Positions 47,401-57,263 of a DNA stretch of 64,000 bases are shown here, in pieces; position 1 is the stretch's first letter, and every line of letters begins with the position of its first letter. The stretch is from assembly GCF_003234855.1 (NCBI RefSeq), contig NZ_QKTO01000011.1, positions 19,320-83,319 of the forward strand, read 5' to 3'. The notes beneath the pieces are model-generated. The model was not told where the DNA came from. It searched no databases and was given only the letters and a program-made list of their open reading frames with translations. The position numbers and the translations under genes were made by a program. Origin of the DNA: Curtobacterium sp. MCBD17_032 (GTDB taxonomy: Bacteria > Actinomycetota > Actinomycetes > Actinomycetales > Microbacteriaceae).

Positions 47401-48453
47401 ATGACCAGCCGCCCGCTGCGCTCCGTCGTCCCGCCGTACCTCCTCCGCGCCGTCGCCGACGCCCCGGAGGACCGGTTCCCGCGTGCTGCCTCGGCAGCCC
47501 GGACCGCCCTCGCCTCGATGGACCGCGTCCAGGAGCCGAAGCACGTGTCGGGGCTCCGTGCGGCCCGCACCGCCGGGGCGCCGGACACCTCCCCGCAGCG
47601 GACGATCACGGACGCCGCCGGCACGACGACGCTGCCGGGCACGGTCGTGCGGCGTGAGGGCGACGGCGACACCGGGGACGCCGCGGTCGACGAGGCGTAC
47701 GCGGGCCTCGGTGCCACGCACGCGTTCTGGCTCGAGGTGTTCGGACGGGTGTCGATCGACGGCGCCGGACTCCCCCTGGACGCCACGGTGCACTACGGCC
47801 GGGAGTACGACAACGCCTACTGGGACGGGCAGCGGATGGTGTTCGGCGACGGGGACGGCGAGGTCTTCCGGCGGTTCACCGTCGCGGTCGACGTCATCGG
47901 GCACGAACTCGCCCACGGGGTCACGCAGTACACCGCCGACCTCGTCTACCAGGGGCAGTCGGGCGCGCTCAACGAGTCGATGAGCGACGTCTTCGGCGTG
48001 CTCGTCGCCCAGTACGCCGCACGCCAGACCGCGGAGCAGGCCTCGTGGTTGATCGGCGAGGGCTTGTTCACGGACGCCGTGCACGGGGTCGCGCTCCGCT
48101 CGATGCGTGCGCCGGGCACCGCCTACGACGACCCGGTGCTCGGGGCCGACCCGCAGCCGGCGACGATGGCCGGGTACGTGGAGACCGCCGAGGACCAGGG
48201 CGGCGTGCACCTGAACTCCGGGATCCCGAACCACGCGTTCTTCCTCGCCGCGACCGCGATCGGCGGCCCGGCCTGGGTCGGGGCGGGCCAGGTCTGGTGG
48301 GACGCGCTGACCTCGGCCGAGGTGTCGGCGTCCGTCGACTTCGCCGGGTTCGCGGCCGTCACGGTGAGCGCCGCGGCGTCGCGGTTCGGGGCGGGCTCGC
48401 GGGAGCACGCCGCCGTCGTCGATGCGTGGCGGACCGTCGGGGTGCCGGCCTGA
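47401..48453 (+). CDS. M4 family metalloprotease, protealysin-like
   Basis: A 350-residue thermolysin-family zinc protease. The short propeptide starts with SVVPPYLLRAVA, the PPYLL-type motif of protealysin-like precursors, and there is no signal peptide. Zinc ligands are His168 and His172 in HELAHGV (Glu169 catalytic) and Glu192 in GALNESMSDVFG; the 4 and 20 residue spacings equal those of thermolysin. The conserved active-site His is in HLNSGIPNHAFF. The gene directly upstream of an emfourin-type inhibitor gene (46 bases apart) makes a protease-inhibitor pair. It follows the GH6 gene by 68 bases. Confidence 0.95.
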   Translation: MTSRPLRSVVPPYLLRAVADAPEDRFPRAASAARTALASMDRVQEPKHVSGLRAARTAGAPDTSPQRTITDAAGTTTLPGTVVRREGDGDTGDAAVDEAYAGLGATHAFWLEVFGRVSIDGAGLPLDATVHYGREYDNAYWDGQRMVFGDGDGEVFRRFTVAVDVIGHELAHGVTQYTADLVYQGQSGALNESMSDVFGVLVAQYAARQTAEQASWLIGEGLFTDAVHGVALRSMRAPGTAYDDPVLGADPQPATMAGYVETAEDQGGVHLNSGIPNHAFFLAATAIGGPAWVGAGQVWWDALTSAEVSASVDFAGFAAVTVSAAASRFGAGSREHAAVVDAWRTVGVPA

Positions 48454-48486
48454 CGCACGGCAGCGCCCGGGCGGGTGCGGAGGGCG

Positions 48487-48492
48487 TAGGTT
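48487..48492 (+). promoter_or_regulatory. Leaderless -10 element (TAGGTT) of the emfourin-like gene
   Basis: TAGGTT ends 7 bases before ATG 48500. If active, the inhibitor can be made independently of the protease. GGAG also lies near the ATG but only 2 bases away, too close to be a good ribosome site. Confidence 0.5.
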
Positions 48493-48499
48493 CCGGAGC

Positions 48500-48790
48500 A
48501 TGCAGATCGTCGTGCGCCGCAGTGGCGGGTTCGCCGGCCTCTCGCGGGCCTGGCGTGTCGACACGGACGCCCGCCCGGACGCCGACCGGTGGGCAGCACT
48601 CGTCGGAGCGCTGCCCACCGACGCCGCCGGGACGTCCGCGGACGACCCGGACGGAGGAGCCGGCGTCCGCGACGACTTCGTGTGGACGGTGACCGTCGCC
48701 CGGACGACGGTGACGATCCCGGGACGCCGCCTGGACGGCCCGTGGGCGACGCTCGTCGAGCAGGTACGCGACCAGGGCGAACCGGCCTGA
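48500..48790 (+). CDS. Emfourin-like protealysin inhibitor
   Basis: A 96-residue cytoplasmic protein. MQIVVRRSGGFAGLSRAW and DDFVWTVTVARTTVTIPG match the hallmarks (an SGGFAG loop near the N terminus and a D-F-aromatic strand later) of emfourin, the tight inhibitor encoded next to protealysin in Serratia and found beside many M4 genes. The C terminus WATLVEQVRDQ completes the family. Both proteins lack secretion signals, so the inhibitor may hold the protease inactive inside the cell. Identification is by motif and neighbour; no search was done. Confidence 0.8.
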   Translation: MQIVVRRSGGFAGLSRAWRVDTDARPDADRWAALVGALPTDAAGTSADDPDGGAGVRDDFVWTVTVARTTVTIPGRRLDGPWATLVEQVRDQGEPA

Positions 48791-48844
48791 CCGGGCTACA
48801 CACGCGCCTCCCGGCCGACCCGTGGCGGGCGCCCTGCCGGAACG

Positions 48845-48896
48845 GCCGACGACCGACCGGACAGGGCGACGACCGAACGGACAGGCCGACGACCAG
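48845..48896. repeat. Short 20-bp tandem repeat between emfourin-like gene and helD
   Basis: The core CGACGACCGA recurs at 48847 and 48867 and, with changes, at 48887: a strict 20-base period over about 2.5 units of a GGACAGGCCGACGACCGA-type sequence. It lies in the convergent gap 48791-48906, which holds no gene. Confidence 0.7.
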
Positions 48897-48906
48897 GCGG
48901 GGCCGG

Positions 48907-51165
48907 TCAGGCGACGTCGATCACCGTGAGCCGACGGGTGGGGCGCGTCATCGCGACGTAGACCGCCGCGGCGGCACGGGCCGCGTCCGAGCCGACCCGG
49001 TCCGGGTCGACGAGCAGCACGCCGTCGAACTCCAGGCCCTTCGCGTCCGCGCCGGTGAGCACCGTGACCGACCCCGGCCGGGGTGACCCGAGCCCGCGGA
49101 CGTCGGCCTCGGTCCGGGCCAGGCGCTCGCGGACGGCGGCCACGTCGGCCTCCGGCACGATGACGCCGATCGTCCCCGACCCGATCCGGTCCCGCTCGCC
49201 GTCGACCCGGCTCGCGACCGTGTCGAGCAGGTCCGCTCGGTCGACGCGCACCCGCTCGACCGGGTCGCCGTCCCGGACCGCCTCGTTCGCGGTCACCGTG
49301 AGCCCGGCCGAGGCGGCGAACGCCCCGGCCGCGTCGACGATCGAGCGCGGGGTGCGGTAGTTCACCGTGAGCTCCTCGAGACGGGAGTCCAGCGGCACCT
49401 GCGGGGCACGGCCACGGCGGCGTCGGGCGAGCGCACCGCGGACGTCGTCCCACGTGCGGGCAGCCCCGGGGGACGAGCCCTGCGCCATGTCGCCGACGAT
49501 CGTGAACGACCGCAGCGGGTTGCGCCGGGCGAGGATCCGCCACTGCATCGGCGAGAGCTCCTGCGCCTCGTCGACCACGATGTGCCCGTACGTCCACTCG
49601 CGGTCCTCGGCGGCACGCTCGGCCGTGGAGCGGGGGTCGCCGCCCTCGGCGAAGGCGCCGGCGACCTGCTCGGCGCTCACGATGCCCTCGACACCCATGT
49701 TCTCGATCGCCTGGCGGGCGTTCTCGATGTCCCGGTTCCGGCTGGCCTTCGCCTGCCGCTTCGCCGCGCCACCGGTCGGGTCGAACACGCCGAGCAGTTC
49801 GGCCGCCTCGTCCAGGAGCGGGACGTCCTCCACCGTGAAGCCCGCGCCGCGCTCCCGCCGCAGCAGGGCACGGCGTTCGGGGGTCCAGTTCGGGGTGAGG
49901 GACGCGAGCCAGTTCGGCCGGGCGTACAGGTCCTCGACGAGCTTCTCGGCCGGCAGCGGGAGCCACGCCGTGTTGAGCAGCACCCGGGCGTCGTACGAGC
50001 TCCGGATGTCCTCGCGCAGCACCTTCTCGTCGGCCTCGTCGACCGTCGTGCCGCGGTGCCGCAACTGGTCGGCGAGGAGCCGCGTCATGGCGTCGAGCGC
50101 GTTCTTGTTGAACGTGACACGGGCGACGTTGTGCGGCTTCCCGCGGTCCTGGGCCCGGCGCATCGCGTCGGCCACCAGCTGCGGCGGGACGACGAGCCGT
50201 TCGCCCTCGACGTCGAGCGTGACGGCCTCGGTCGGGACGACCTGGCGCGACCGGACGGCGCGGCGGAGCAGGTCGGCCATCTCGCCGGACCCCTTCACCG
50301 CGGCGACCTCCCGGCGGTCGTGCACGGTGGTGTGCAGCCCCGGGTAGAGCGACCCGAGGGACGCCATCACGACCCCGGTCTCGCCGAGGGACGGGAGCAC
50401 CTGCTCGATGTACGTCAGGAACGCCGGCGACGGCCCGACGACGAGCACGCCGGAGCCGCGCAACCGCTCGCGGTACGAGTAGAGGAGGTACGCCGCGCGG
50501 TGCAGGGCGACGGCCGTCTTGCCGGTGCCCGGCCCGCCCTGCACGATGAGGACGCCCTCGAGCGGCGAGCGGATGATCCGGTCCTGCTCGCCCTGGATCG
50601 TCGCGACGATGTCGGTCATCCGCCCGGTGCGCTCGGCGGTGACCGCCGCGAGCAGCGCGCCCTCGCCCTGCAGGTGCGTCCGCTCGTCGTCGTAGAGCGA
50701 CGCGTCGAACACCTCGTCCTCGACGCCGACGACCGTGCGGCCCTCGAGCGTCAGGTGCCGGCGGGCACGCATCCCCATCGGGTGGGCCGCCGTCGCCTGG
50801 TAGAACGCGCTCGCGCCCGGCACACGCCAGTCGAGGAGCAGCGGACGGTGGTCGGCGTCGCGCAGTCCGACCCGACCGATGTACCGGAAGGCGTCCTCGT
50901 CCGCTGGCGGGTCCTGCACTTCGAGCCGGCCGAACACCAGACGGTCGCCGACCCGGCGCAGGGTGGCGACGGTGTCCTCGTAGAGCCGGGCGAACGCGTC
51001 GCGCTCCGTCCGGCTCTGGTGGTTGCCGCCGACGGCCTGTCGGCGGGTCTCGACGAGCCGCTGCTCGGCCTCGGCGGTCAGCTCGTCGAGTCGGTGGAAC
51101 AGACCGTCGACGTAGCCGCGTTCGCGGTCGATCTCGGTCGGTTCGGAAACACGCGGTTCGGACAC
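48907..51165 (-). CDS. HelD/HelR-like RNA polymerase-associated SF1 ATPase
   Basis: A 752-residue UvrD-like superfamily 1 protein. A coiled-coil N terminus (YVDGLFHRLDELTAEAEQRLVETRRQAVGG) is followed by the ATPase: Walker A GGPGTGKTAVALHRAAYLL, GVLVVGPSPAFLTYIEQVLPSLGETGV, Walker B HIVVDEAQELSPMQW, VNYRTPRSIVDAA and a final VYVAMTRPTRRLTV. The order and N-terminal arm match HelD/HelR, which pull stalled RNA polymerase off DNA and in some Actinobacteria give rifamycin tolerance. GTG 51165 has AAGGG 6 bases upstream and is preferred to TTG 51171. Confidence 0.87.
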   Translation of the reverse strand: MSEPRVSEPTEIDRERGYVDGLFHRLDELTAEAEQRLVETRRQAVGGNHQSRTERDAFARLYEDTVATLRRVGDRLVFGRLEVQDPPADEDAFRYIGRVGLRDADHRPLLLDWRVPGASAFYQATAAHPMGMRARRHLTLEGRTVVGVEDEVFDASLYDDERTHLQGEGALLAAVTAERTGRMTDIVATIQGEQDRIIRSPLEGVLIVQGGPGTGKTAVALHRAAYLLYSYRERLRGSGVLVVGPSPAFLTYIEQVLPSLGETGVVMASLGSLYPGLHTTVHDRREVAAVKGSGEMADLLRRAVRSRQVVPTEAVTLDVEGERLVVPPQLVADAMRRAQDRGKPHNVARVTFNKNALDAMTRLLADQLRHRGTTVDEADEKVLREDIRSSYDARVLLNTAWLPLPAEKLVEDLYARPNWLASLTPNWTPERRALLRRERGAGFTVEDVPLLDEAAELLGVFDPTGGAAKRQAKASRNRDIENARQAIENMGVEGIVSAEQVAGAFAEGGDPRSTAERAAEDREWTYGHIVVDEAQELSPMQWRILARRNPLRSFTIVGDMAQGSSPGAARTWDDVRGALARRRRGRAPQVPLDSRLEELTVNYRTPRSIVDAAGAFAASAGLTVTANEAVRDGDPVERVRVDRADLLDTVASRVDGERDRIGSGTIGVIVPEADVAAVRERLARTEADVRGLGSPRPGSVTVLTGADAKGLEFDGVLLVDPDRVGSDAARAAAAVYVAMTRPTRRLTVIDVA

Positions 51166-51237
51166 TCGCAACCCTTCGGGACAGGGGAACCCATGGTATC
51201 CCCCTGCCCCGGTCGGGTCGGACGCGAGCGCCCGGTG

Positions 51238-52080
51238 CTACATCTCCTCGTGCGTGTCCGGGTCACCGTCCCAGAGCCGTCCGCGCTCGAGCGCGGAGAT
51301 GGCCTGGACCTCGTCGTCGGACAGCGTGAAGCCGAACACGTCGAGGTTCTCGCGCTGGCGGTCCGGGTCGCCCGACTTCGGCACCGGGACCGCGCCGAGC
51401 TGGACGTGCCAGCGGAGCACGACCTGGCCGGCCGAGACACCGTGCGCTGCGGCCGCGGCGGTCACGGGCTCCTCGGTGAGGAGCTCGGACTGCTTCGCCA
51501 GCGGACTCCAGCTCTCGGTGACGATGCCGAGGCGCTCGTGCACCGCGCGGAGCTCGGCCTGCGGGAAGTACGGGTGCAGCTCGACCTGGTTCACGGCCGG
51601 AGCCACCCCGGTGGCGTCGAGGACGCGGTCGAGGTGCTCGGGGGTGAAGTTCGAGACACCGATCGAGCGGACCTTGCCGCTGTCCCGGAGGTCGACGAAC
51701 GCCTTCCAGGTGTCGACGAACTTGCCGACGGACGGGTTCGGCCAGTGGATGAGGTACAGGTCGAGGTGGTCGAGCCCCAGGTTCGCCAGGGTCTCGTCCA
51801 CCGAGCGGTGTGCCTCGTCGTAGCCGTGGTGGCGTCCCGGGAGCTTCGACGTCACGACGAACTCGTCCCGCGGCACGTCGGACTCGCGGACCGCACGACC
51901 CACCGCGTCCTCGTTGCCGTAGTTCAGCGCGGTGTCGAGCAGGCGGTACCCGCTCGTGATCGCGGCACCGACCGCCGCGACCCCCTCGTCGCCGTCGAGC
52001 GAGTACGTGCCGAGACCGAGCGCCGGGATCCGGTGTCCGTCGTTCAGTTCGAGGGTCGGGACCTCCGGGACGCCCGTCAT
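51238..52080 (-). CDS. Aldo/keto reductase (AKR5-like)
   Basis: A 280-residue NADPH-dependent reductase: LNDGHRIPALGLGTYSLDGDEG, YRLLDTALNYGNEDAVGRA with the catalytic Asp and Tyr, VTSKLPGRHHGYDEA (Lys), LDLYLIHWPNP and VPKSGDPDRQRENLDVFGFTL (nucleotide site). It resembles 2,5-diketo-gluconate and methylglyoxal reductases of Actinobacteria; the substrate is not certain. Its ATG overlaps the FKBP stop (TGATG). It is different in subgroup from the reductase at 212-1087. Confidence 0.93.
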   Translation of the reverse strand: MTGVPEVPTLELNDGHRIPALGLGTYSLDGDEGVAAVGAAITSGYRLLDTALNYGNEDAVGRAVRESDVPRDEFVVTSKLPGRHHGYDEAHRSVDETLANLGLDHLDLYLIHWPNPSVGKFVDTWKAFVDLRDSGKVRSIGVSNFTPEHLDRVLDATGVAPAVNQVELHPYFPQAELRAVHERLGIVTESWSPLAKQSELLTEEPVTAAAAAHGVSAGQVVLRWHVQLGAVPVPKSGDPDRQRENLDVFGFTLSDDEVQAISALERGRLWDGDPDTHEEM

Positions 52081-52451
52081 CAGCGGACGCCGAGCAGGTC
52101 GATGATGAAGATGAGCGTCTTGCCGGACAAGAAGTGGCCGCCGCCGGCCGGGCCGTAGGCGAGCTCCGGCGGGACGACGAGCTTGCGGCGTCCGCCGACC
52201 TTCATGCCGGGGATGCCCTCCTGCCACCCGCGGACGAGCGCCGCGAGCGGGAAGTCGATCGGCTCGCCACGACCCCAGGAGCTGTCGAACTCCTCGCCGG
52301 ACTCGTACTCGACGCCGGCGTAGTGGACCTTGACGGTCGAGCCGGCCTCGGCGACGTCGCCGTCCCCCACGACGATGTCGGTGACCACGAGGTCGGTGGG
52401 GGCGGGCCCCTCGGGGGCGTCGAACTCGGGCTTGCTGTTCAGGTCAGTCAT
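52080..52451 (-). CDS. FKBP-type peptidyl-prolyl cis-trans isomerase
   Basis: A 123-residue cytoplasmic isomerase that speeds proline cis-trans isomerisation in folding proteins. Motifs: VKVHYAGVEYESGEEFDSSWGRGEPIDFPL, VRGWQEGIPGMKVGGRRKLVVPPELAYGP and the terminal LIFIIDLLGV, with the Trp, Tyr and Asp residues of the FK506 pocket. No signal peptide. It is coupled to the aldo/keto reductase. Confidence 0.95.
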   Translation of the reverse strand: MTDLNSKPEFDAPEGPAPTDLVVTDIVVGDGDVAEAGSTVKVHYAGVEYESGEEFDSSWGRGEPIDFPLAALVRGWQEGIPGMKVGGRRKLVVPPELAYGPAGGGHFLSGKTLIFIIDLLGVR

Positions 52452-52520
52452 GCCCGACAGTCAACCAGAGGACGTGCACGTGCCCCGCAGGAGCCCTCCA
52501 GGCCACAGAATGGTTCCACT

Positions 52521-53840
52521 GTGACACCAGACGCCCCCGCGAAGCCCCGCCGCTCCCTGCTCGCCGACCTCACACCGCTCCGCCGCTCCCCCGCGTTCGC
52601 GCGGCTCTGGATCGGCAGCTCGATCGCGGGCATCGGCACCATGATGACGAGCGTCACGGTCGGGCTCGAGGTGTACGAGATCACGCGCTCGACGTTCATG
52701 GTGTCGCTCGTCGGCGTCATCTCGCTCGTGCCGATGATCCTCGCCGGGCTGTACGGCGGCATGCTCGCGGACGCCTTCGACCGCCGAACGGTGGCCCTGG
52801 TCTCCGCCGTCATGGCCTGGGTGTCCACGGCGATGATCGCCGCGCACGCCTGGCTCGGGCTCGACAGCGTCGTGCTGCTCTACGTGCTCGTGACCGTCAA
52901 CGCCGTCGCGGGCACCGTGATCGGCACGTCGCGGGCGGCGATCGTCCCGCGGCTCGTGGGGAACGACCTGCTCCCCGCGGCGAGCGCCCTGAACAGCATC
53001 AGCGCGGGGTTCTCGGTGACCGTCGGACCGGCGGTCGGCGGTGTCCTCGTCGCCGCGTTCGGCTTCGCCCCGACCTACACGGTGGACGTCGTGCTGTTCA
53101 GCGCCGCGTTCCTCGGGGTGGTGACGCTGCCGCGGATGGCCCCCGAGCACGACGCCCTCCGCCCGGGCCTGTCGTCGCTCGTCGAGGGCGCGCGGTTCCT
53201 CCGTCGCTCCCGGAACATCACGATGACCTTCGTGCTCGACATCATCGCGATGACGTTCGGGCAGCCGCGGGTGCTGTTCCCCGCGATCGGCGCGCTGGTG
53301 GTCGGCGGTGGGTCGATCACGGTCGGGACCCTCTCGGCCGCATACGCGGTCGGTGCGCTGCTGTCCGGTGTCTTCTCCGGCCCGCTCGGGCACGTGCGCC
53401 GACAGGGCGAGGCGGTCGGCTGGGCGATCACGGTCTACGGTGGCGCGATCGCGGCGTTCGGCGTCGTCGTCGCCGGCGCGCACCTCCTCGGCGGACGGGC
53501 GTCGGAGACGTTCTCGACGGGGATCCTGCCGGCACTGGCGCTCTGCGCGCTGGCCCTCGCGGTGGCCGGCGGGGCGGACAACGTGAGCAGCGTGTTCCGC
53601 GGGACGATCCTCCAGGCCGCCGCGCCCGACGGCATGCGGGGCCGACTGCAGGGCATCTTCATCGTCGTGGTCACCGGTGGGCCGCGCGTGGGTGACCTGT
53701 ACGCCGGTCTGGTCGTCGCCGCGGGCTTCGCCTGGCCGCCGCTCATCGGCGGCGTCCTCATCATCGCGCTCGTCGCGCTGCTGCTCCGGCTCGTGCCGTC
53801 GTTCCGCCGGTACGACGCGCTGCACCCGAACGCGAACTGA
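52521..53840 (+). CDS. MFS transporter, enterobactin-exporter-like (EntS family)
   Basis: A 439-residue membrane protein with 10-12 transmembrane segments. SPAFARLWIGSSIAGIGTMMTSVTVGLEVYEITRST and YGGMLADAFDRRTV (the loop 2-3 motif A) match the EntS/DHA3 group of exporters; the cytoplasmic central loop is MAPEHDALRPGLSSLVEGARFLRRSR. Substrate unknown. GTG 52521 is chosen because the longer frame is a polar Pro/Arg-rich stretch overlapping the fkbP start. Confidence 0.9.
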   Translation: MTPDAPAKPRRSLLADLTPLRRSPAFARLWIGSSIAGIGTMMTSVTVGLEVYEITRSTFMVSLVGVISLVPMILAGLYGGMLADAFDRRTVALVSAVMAWVSTAMIAAHAWLGLDSVVLLYVLVTVNAVAGTVIGTSRAAIVPRLVGNDLLPAASALNSISAGFSVTVGPAVGGVLVAAFGFAPTYTVDVVLFSAAFLGVVTLPRMAPEHDALRPGLSSLVEGARFLRRSRNITMTFVLDIIAMTFGQPRVLFPAIGALVVGGGSITVGTLSAAYAVGALLSGVFSGPLGHVRRQGEAVGWAITVYGGAIAAFGVVVAGAHLLGGRASETFSTGILPALALCALALAVAGGADNVSSVFRGTILQAAAPDGMRGRLQGIFIVVVTGGPRVGDLYAGLVVAAGFAWPPLIGGVLIIALVALLLRLVPSFRRYDALHPNAN

Positions 53841-53874
53841 CGCGCCGCGTCGCGTCCGTCGCGCGCACGGTGCG

Positions 53875-53916
53875 GACGGGAGGCCGCGCTGGCGGACCCG
53901 AGGCGTGCCTCCCGTC
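53875..53916. terminator. GACGGGAGGC-family hairpin between MFS gene and aspA
   Basis: GACGGGAGGC pairs with GCCTCCCGTC across a 22-base loop, midway between two converging genes. Confidence 0.7.
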
Positions 53917-53925
53917 CGGCAGGGG

Positions 53926-55407
53926 TCAGGACCGGCGACCCGCCTCGGCGTCCCGGGCAGCCTCGTCGAGCATCTCCTCGGTGACGACCGGGATCGCCCC
54001 GGTCGCGAGCTCGATGCCGGACAACCGGGCGGGGCTGAGCACCCGGTGCACCTGGTCCGCGTCCATGAGACCCGCGGCGATCACCAGGGTCGAGATCGGC
54101 GTCGAGGTCGTCAACGCGGTGTGCGCGATGGACGCCGCCGCTGCGTAGCCGATGTACGGCGTCAGCGCGGTGACGACGCCGACGTTCGTGTCCACCTGGG
54201 CGGCGAGCCGCATCTCGTTCGCCCGGATGCCGGTCACGCAGTGCTCGCGGAGCGTCGCGCACCCGCGGGTCATCCACTGCAGGGACTGCAGGATCGAGTG
54301 CGCGATGATCGGCTCGAACGCGTTGAGCTGGAGCTGACCGCCCTCCGCCGCCATCGTCACCGTGGTGTCCGCGCCGGCGACCGCGAAGGCGATCTGGTTG
54401 ACGACCTCCGGGATGACCGGGTTCACCTTGCCGGGCATGATCGACGAACCCGCCTGGCGCGGCGGCAGCGTGATCTCGCCGAGGCCCGCCTGCGGACCGG
54501 ACGCCAGGAGCCGCAGGTCGTTGCAGATCTTCGACAGCTTCATCGCACTGCGCTTCACGGTGCCGGACAGGGTCATGAACGCGCCGGCGTCGCTCGTCGC
54601 CTCGATGAGGTCCGGGGCCGTGACGACGTCGATGCCGCTCGCCTCCTGCAGCTGCCGCCGCACCTCGTCGCGGTACAGCGGGTCGGCGGTGATGCCCGTC
54701 CCGATCGCGGTCGCGCCGAGGTTCATCTCGCCGAGGAGCGGCACCACCCGCCGGAGCTGGACGACGTCCTCGGCGATGGTGTGCGCGAAGCCGGTGAACT
54801 CCTGGCCGAGCGTCATCGGGACCGCGTCCTGCAGCTGCGTGCGGCCGACCTTGAGGACGTCGGCGAACGCCTCCCCGCGCTCCGCGAACGCCGCCGAGAG
54901 CTCCTCGAGCTGGTCGGCGAGCCGGCGCACGCCGGTGATCATCGCGATCTTGATGCTCGTCGGGTACGTGTCGTTCGTCGACTGACTGCGGTTCACGTGG
55001 TCGATCGGGTGCAGGTACGCGTAGTCGCCGCGCTCCCGGCCGAGCAGTTCGAGGGCCCGGTTCGCCAGGACCTCGTTCGTGTTCATGTTCGTGCTCGTCC
55101 CGGCGCCGCCCTGGACCACGTCGACGACGAACTGGTCCCGCAGAGCCCCGTCGCGGACCTCCTGCGCGGCACGGTCAATCGCGTCGGCCCGCTCGGCGTC
55201 GAGGACACCGATCGCCTTGTTCGCCCGGGCCGCCGCCTGCTTCACGGTGACGAGGGCCGCGACGAGGTCCGGGTAGACCGCGATCGGCACCGAGGCGATC
55301 GGGAAGTTCTCCATCGCCCGGAGGGTGTTGATCCCCCAGTAGGAGTCGACCGGCACCTCCCTCGAGCCCAGGGAATCGGTCTCGGTGCGGGTGGCAGCGC
55401 TCGTCAC
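53926..55407 (-). CDS. aspA: Aspartate ammonia-lyase
   Basis: A 493-residue fumarase/aspartase superfamily enzyme, aspartate to fumarate plus ammonia. It starts DSLGSREVPVDSYWGINTLRAMENFPI as in aspartases, has NRSQSTNDTYPTSIKIA, and the signature GSSIMPGKVNPVIPE in the catalytic flexible loop. GTG 55407 has GGAGAGG upstream; TAGCCT (55440-55445) may be its -10. Confidence 0.95.
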   Translation of the reverse strand: MTSAATRTETDSLGSREVPVDSYWGINTLRAMENFPIASVPIAVYPDLVAALVTVKQAAARANKAIGVLDAERADAIDRAAQEVRDGALRDQFVVDVVQGGAGTSTNMNTNEVLANRALELLGRERGDYAYLHPIDHVNRSQSTNDTYPTSIKIAMITGVRRLADQLEELSAAFAERGEAFADVLKVGRTQLQDAVPMTLGQEFTGFAHTIAEDVVQLRRVVPLLGEMNLGATAIGTGITADPLYRDEVRRQLQEASGIDVVTAPDLIEATSDAGAFMTLSGTVKRSAMKLSKICNDLRLLASGPQAGLGEITLPPRQAGSSIMPGKVNPVIPEVVNQIAFAVAGADTTVTMAAEGGQLQLNAFEPIIAHSILQSLQWMTRGCATLREHCVTGIRANEMRLAAQVDTNVGVVTALTPYIGYAAAASIAHTALTTSTPISTLVIAAGLMDADQVHRVLSPARLSGIELATGAIPVVTEEMLDEAARDAEAGRRS

Positions 55408-55482
55408 GTCGTGGTCCTCTCCGTCGCGGTCACCTCCTGAGGCTAGCCCGCGACCGTCCAGCCGGTGCGGCCGGCCAGGAGG

Positions 55483-55779
55483 TCAGTGGAAGGCGGGGAC
55501 GATGAGGTAGACGCCGTAGAGCACCGCGGCACCGCAGGCGGCGAAGCAGACCACGGCGAGCGCCCGGAACGAGCGGATCGCGGTGGAGGCCGCGGCCGGG
55601 TCCGGGAAGCCGGCGGTGGCCGGGCCGATGGTGCCGTCGTCCTTCACCGTGTACTTGCCCGCGCGGGCGTCGGCGGCGCTCCACAGGCGGAGGCCCACGG
55701 AGTAGACGGTCACGACGAAGCACGCGGAGACGACGGCCACCACGGCGACGAGCAGGAAGGCTCCCCAGTCGATGCCCAT
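55483..55779 (-). CDS. Two-TM membrane protein encoded after pit
   Basis: A 98-residue protein beginning MGIDWGAFLLVAVVAVV, with transmembrane segments at about 6-30 and 68-92 and a polar loop (SAADARAGKYTVKDDGTIGPATAGF) between. Small proteins like this often follow phosphate-permease genes in Actinobacteria; the function is unknown. Its ATG is the last of three repeated starts created by a 56-bp tandem repeat after the pit stop. Confidence 0.85.
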   Translation of the reverse strand: MGIDWGAFLLVAVVAVVSACFVVTVYSVGLRLWSAADARAGKYTVKDDGTIGPATAGFPDPAAASTAIRSFRALAVVCFAACGAAVLYGVYLIVPAFH

Positions 55780-55835
55780 CAGCAGGTCCCTCCGAGCAGG
55801 AACGCCCCACAGCGTCCGTCAGTGGCGATGCCCAT
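55779..55835 (-). CDS. Micro-ORF 2 of the pit tandem repeat
   Basis: Encodes the same 18-residue peptide as micro-ORF 1; the only base difference (GGG for GGT, Gly) is silent. Its TGA overlaps ATG 55779 of the small membrane gene. Confidence 0.45.
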   Translation of the reverse strand: MGIATDGRCGAFLLGGTC

Positions 55836-55890
55836 CAGCAGGTACCTCCGAGCAGGAACGCCCCACAGCGTCCGTCAGTGGCGATGCCCA

Positions 55891-55891
<1 letters not shown>
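55835..55891 (-). CDS. Micro-ORF 1 of the pit tandem repeat
   Basis: ATG 55891 overlaps the pit stop as TGATG and encodes the 18-residue peptide MGIATDGRCGAFLLGGTC, then TGA, which again overlaps the next ATG. GGAGG inside the ORF lies 9 bases before that next start. Whether the peptide is made is not known; coding here may be only a by-product of repeat expansion that keeps translation coupled. Confidence 0.45.
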
Positions 55892-57147
<1,256 letters not shown>

Positions 57148-57263
57148 CGCGGGCAAGTGTCGCAGCCCGGGGCCTCCGGGGCAAACCCTGTCGTTCACCG
57201 TCCGTTCACCGGAGCTGCGGATTCGTTCAGTGTGCGAACCATCCGGATGGGAGGATGAGGGCC

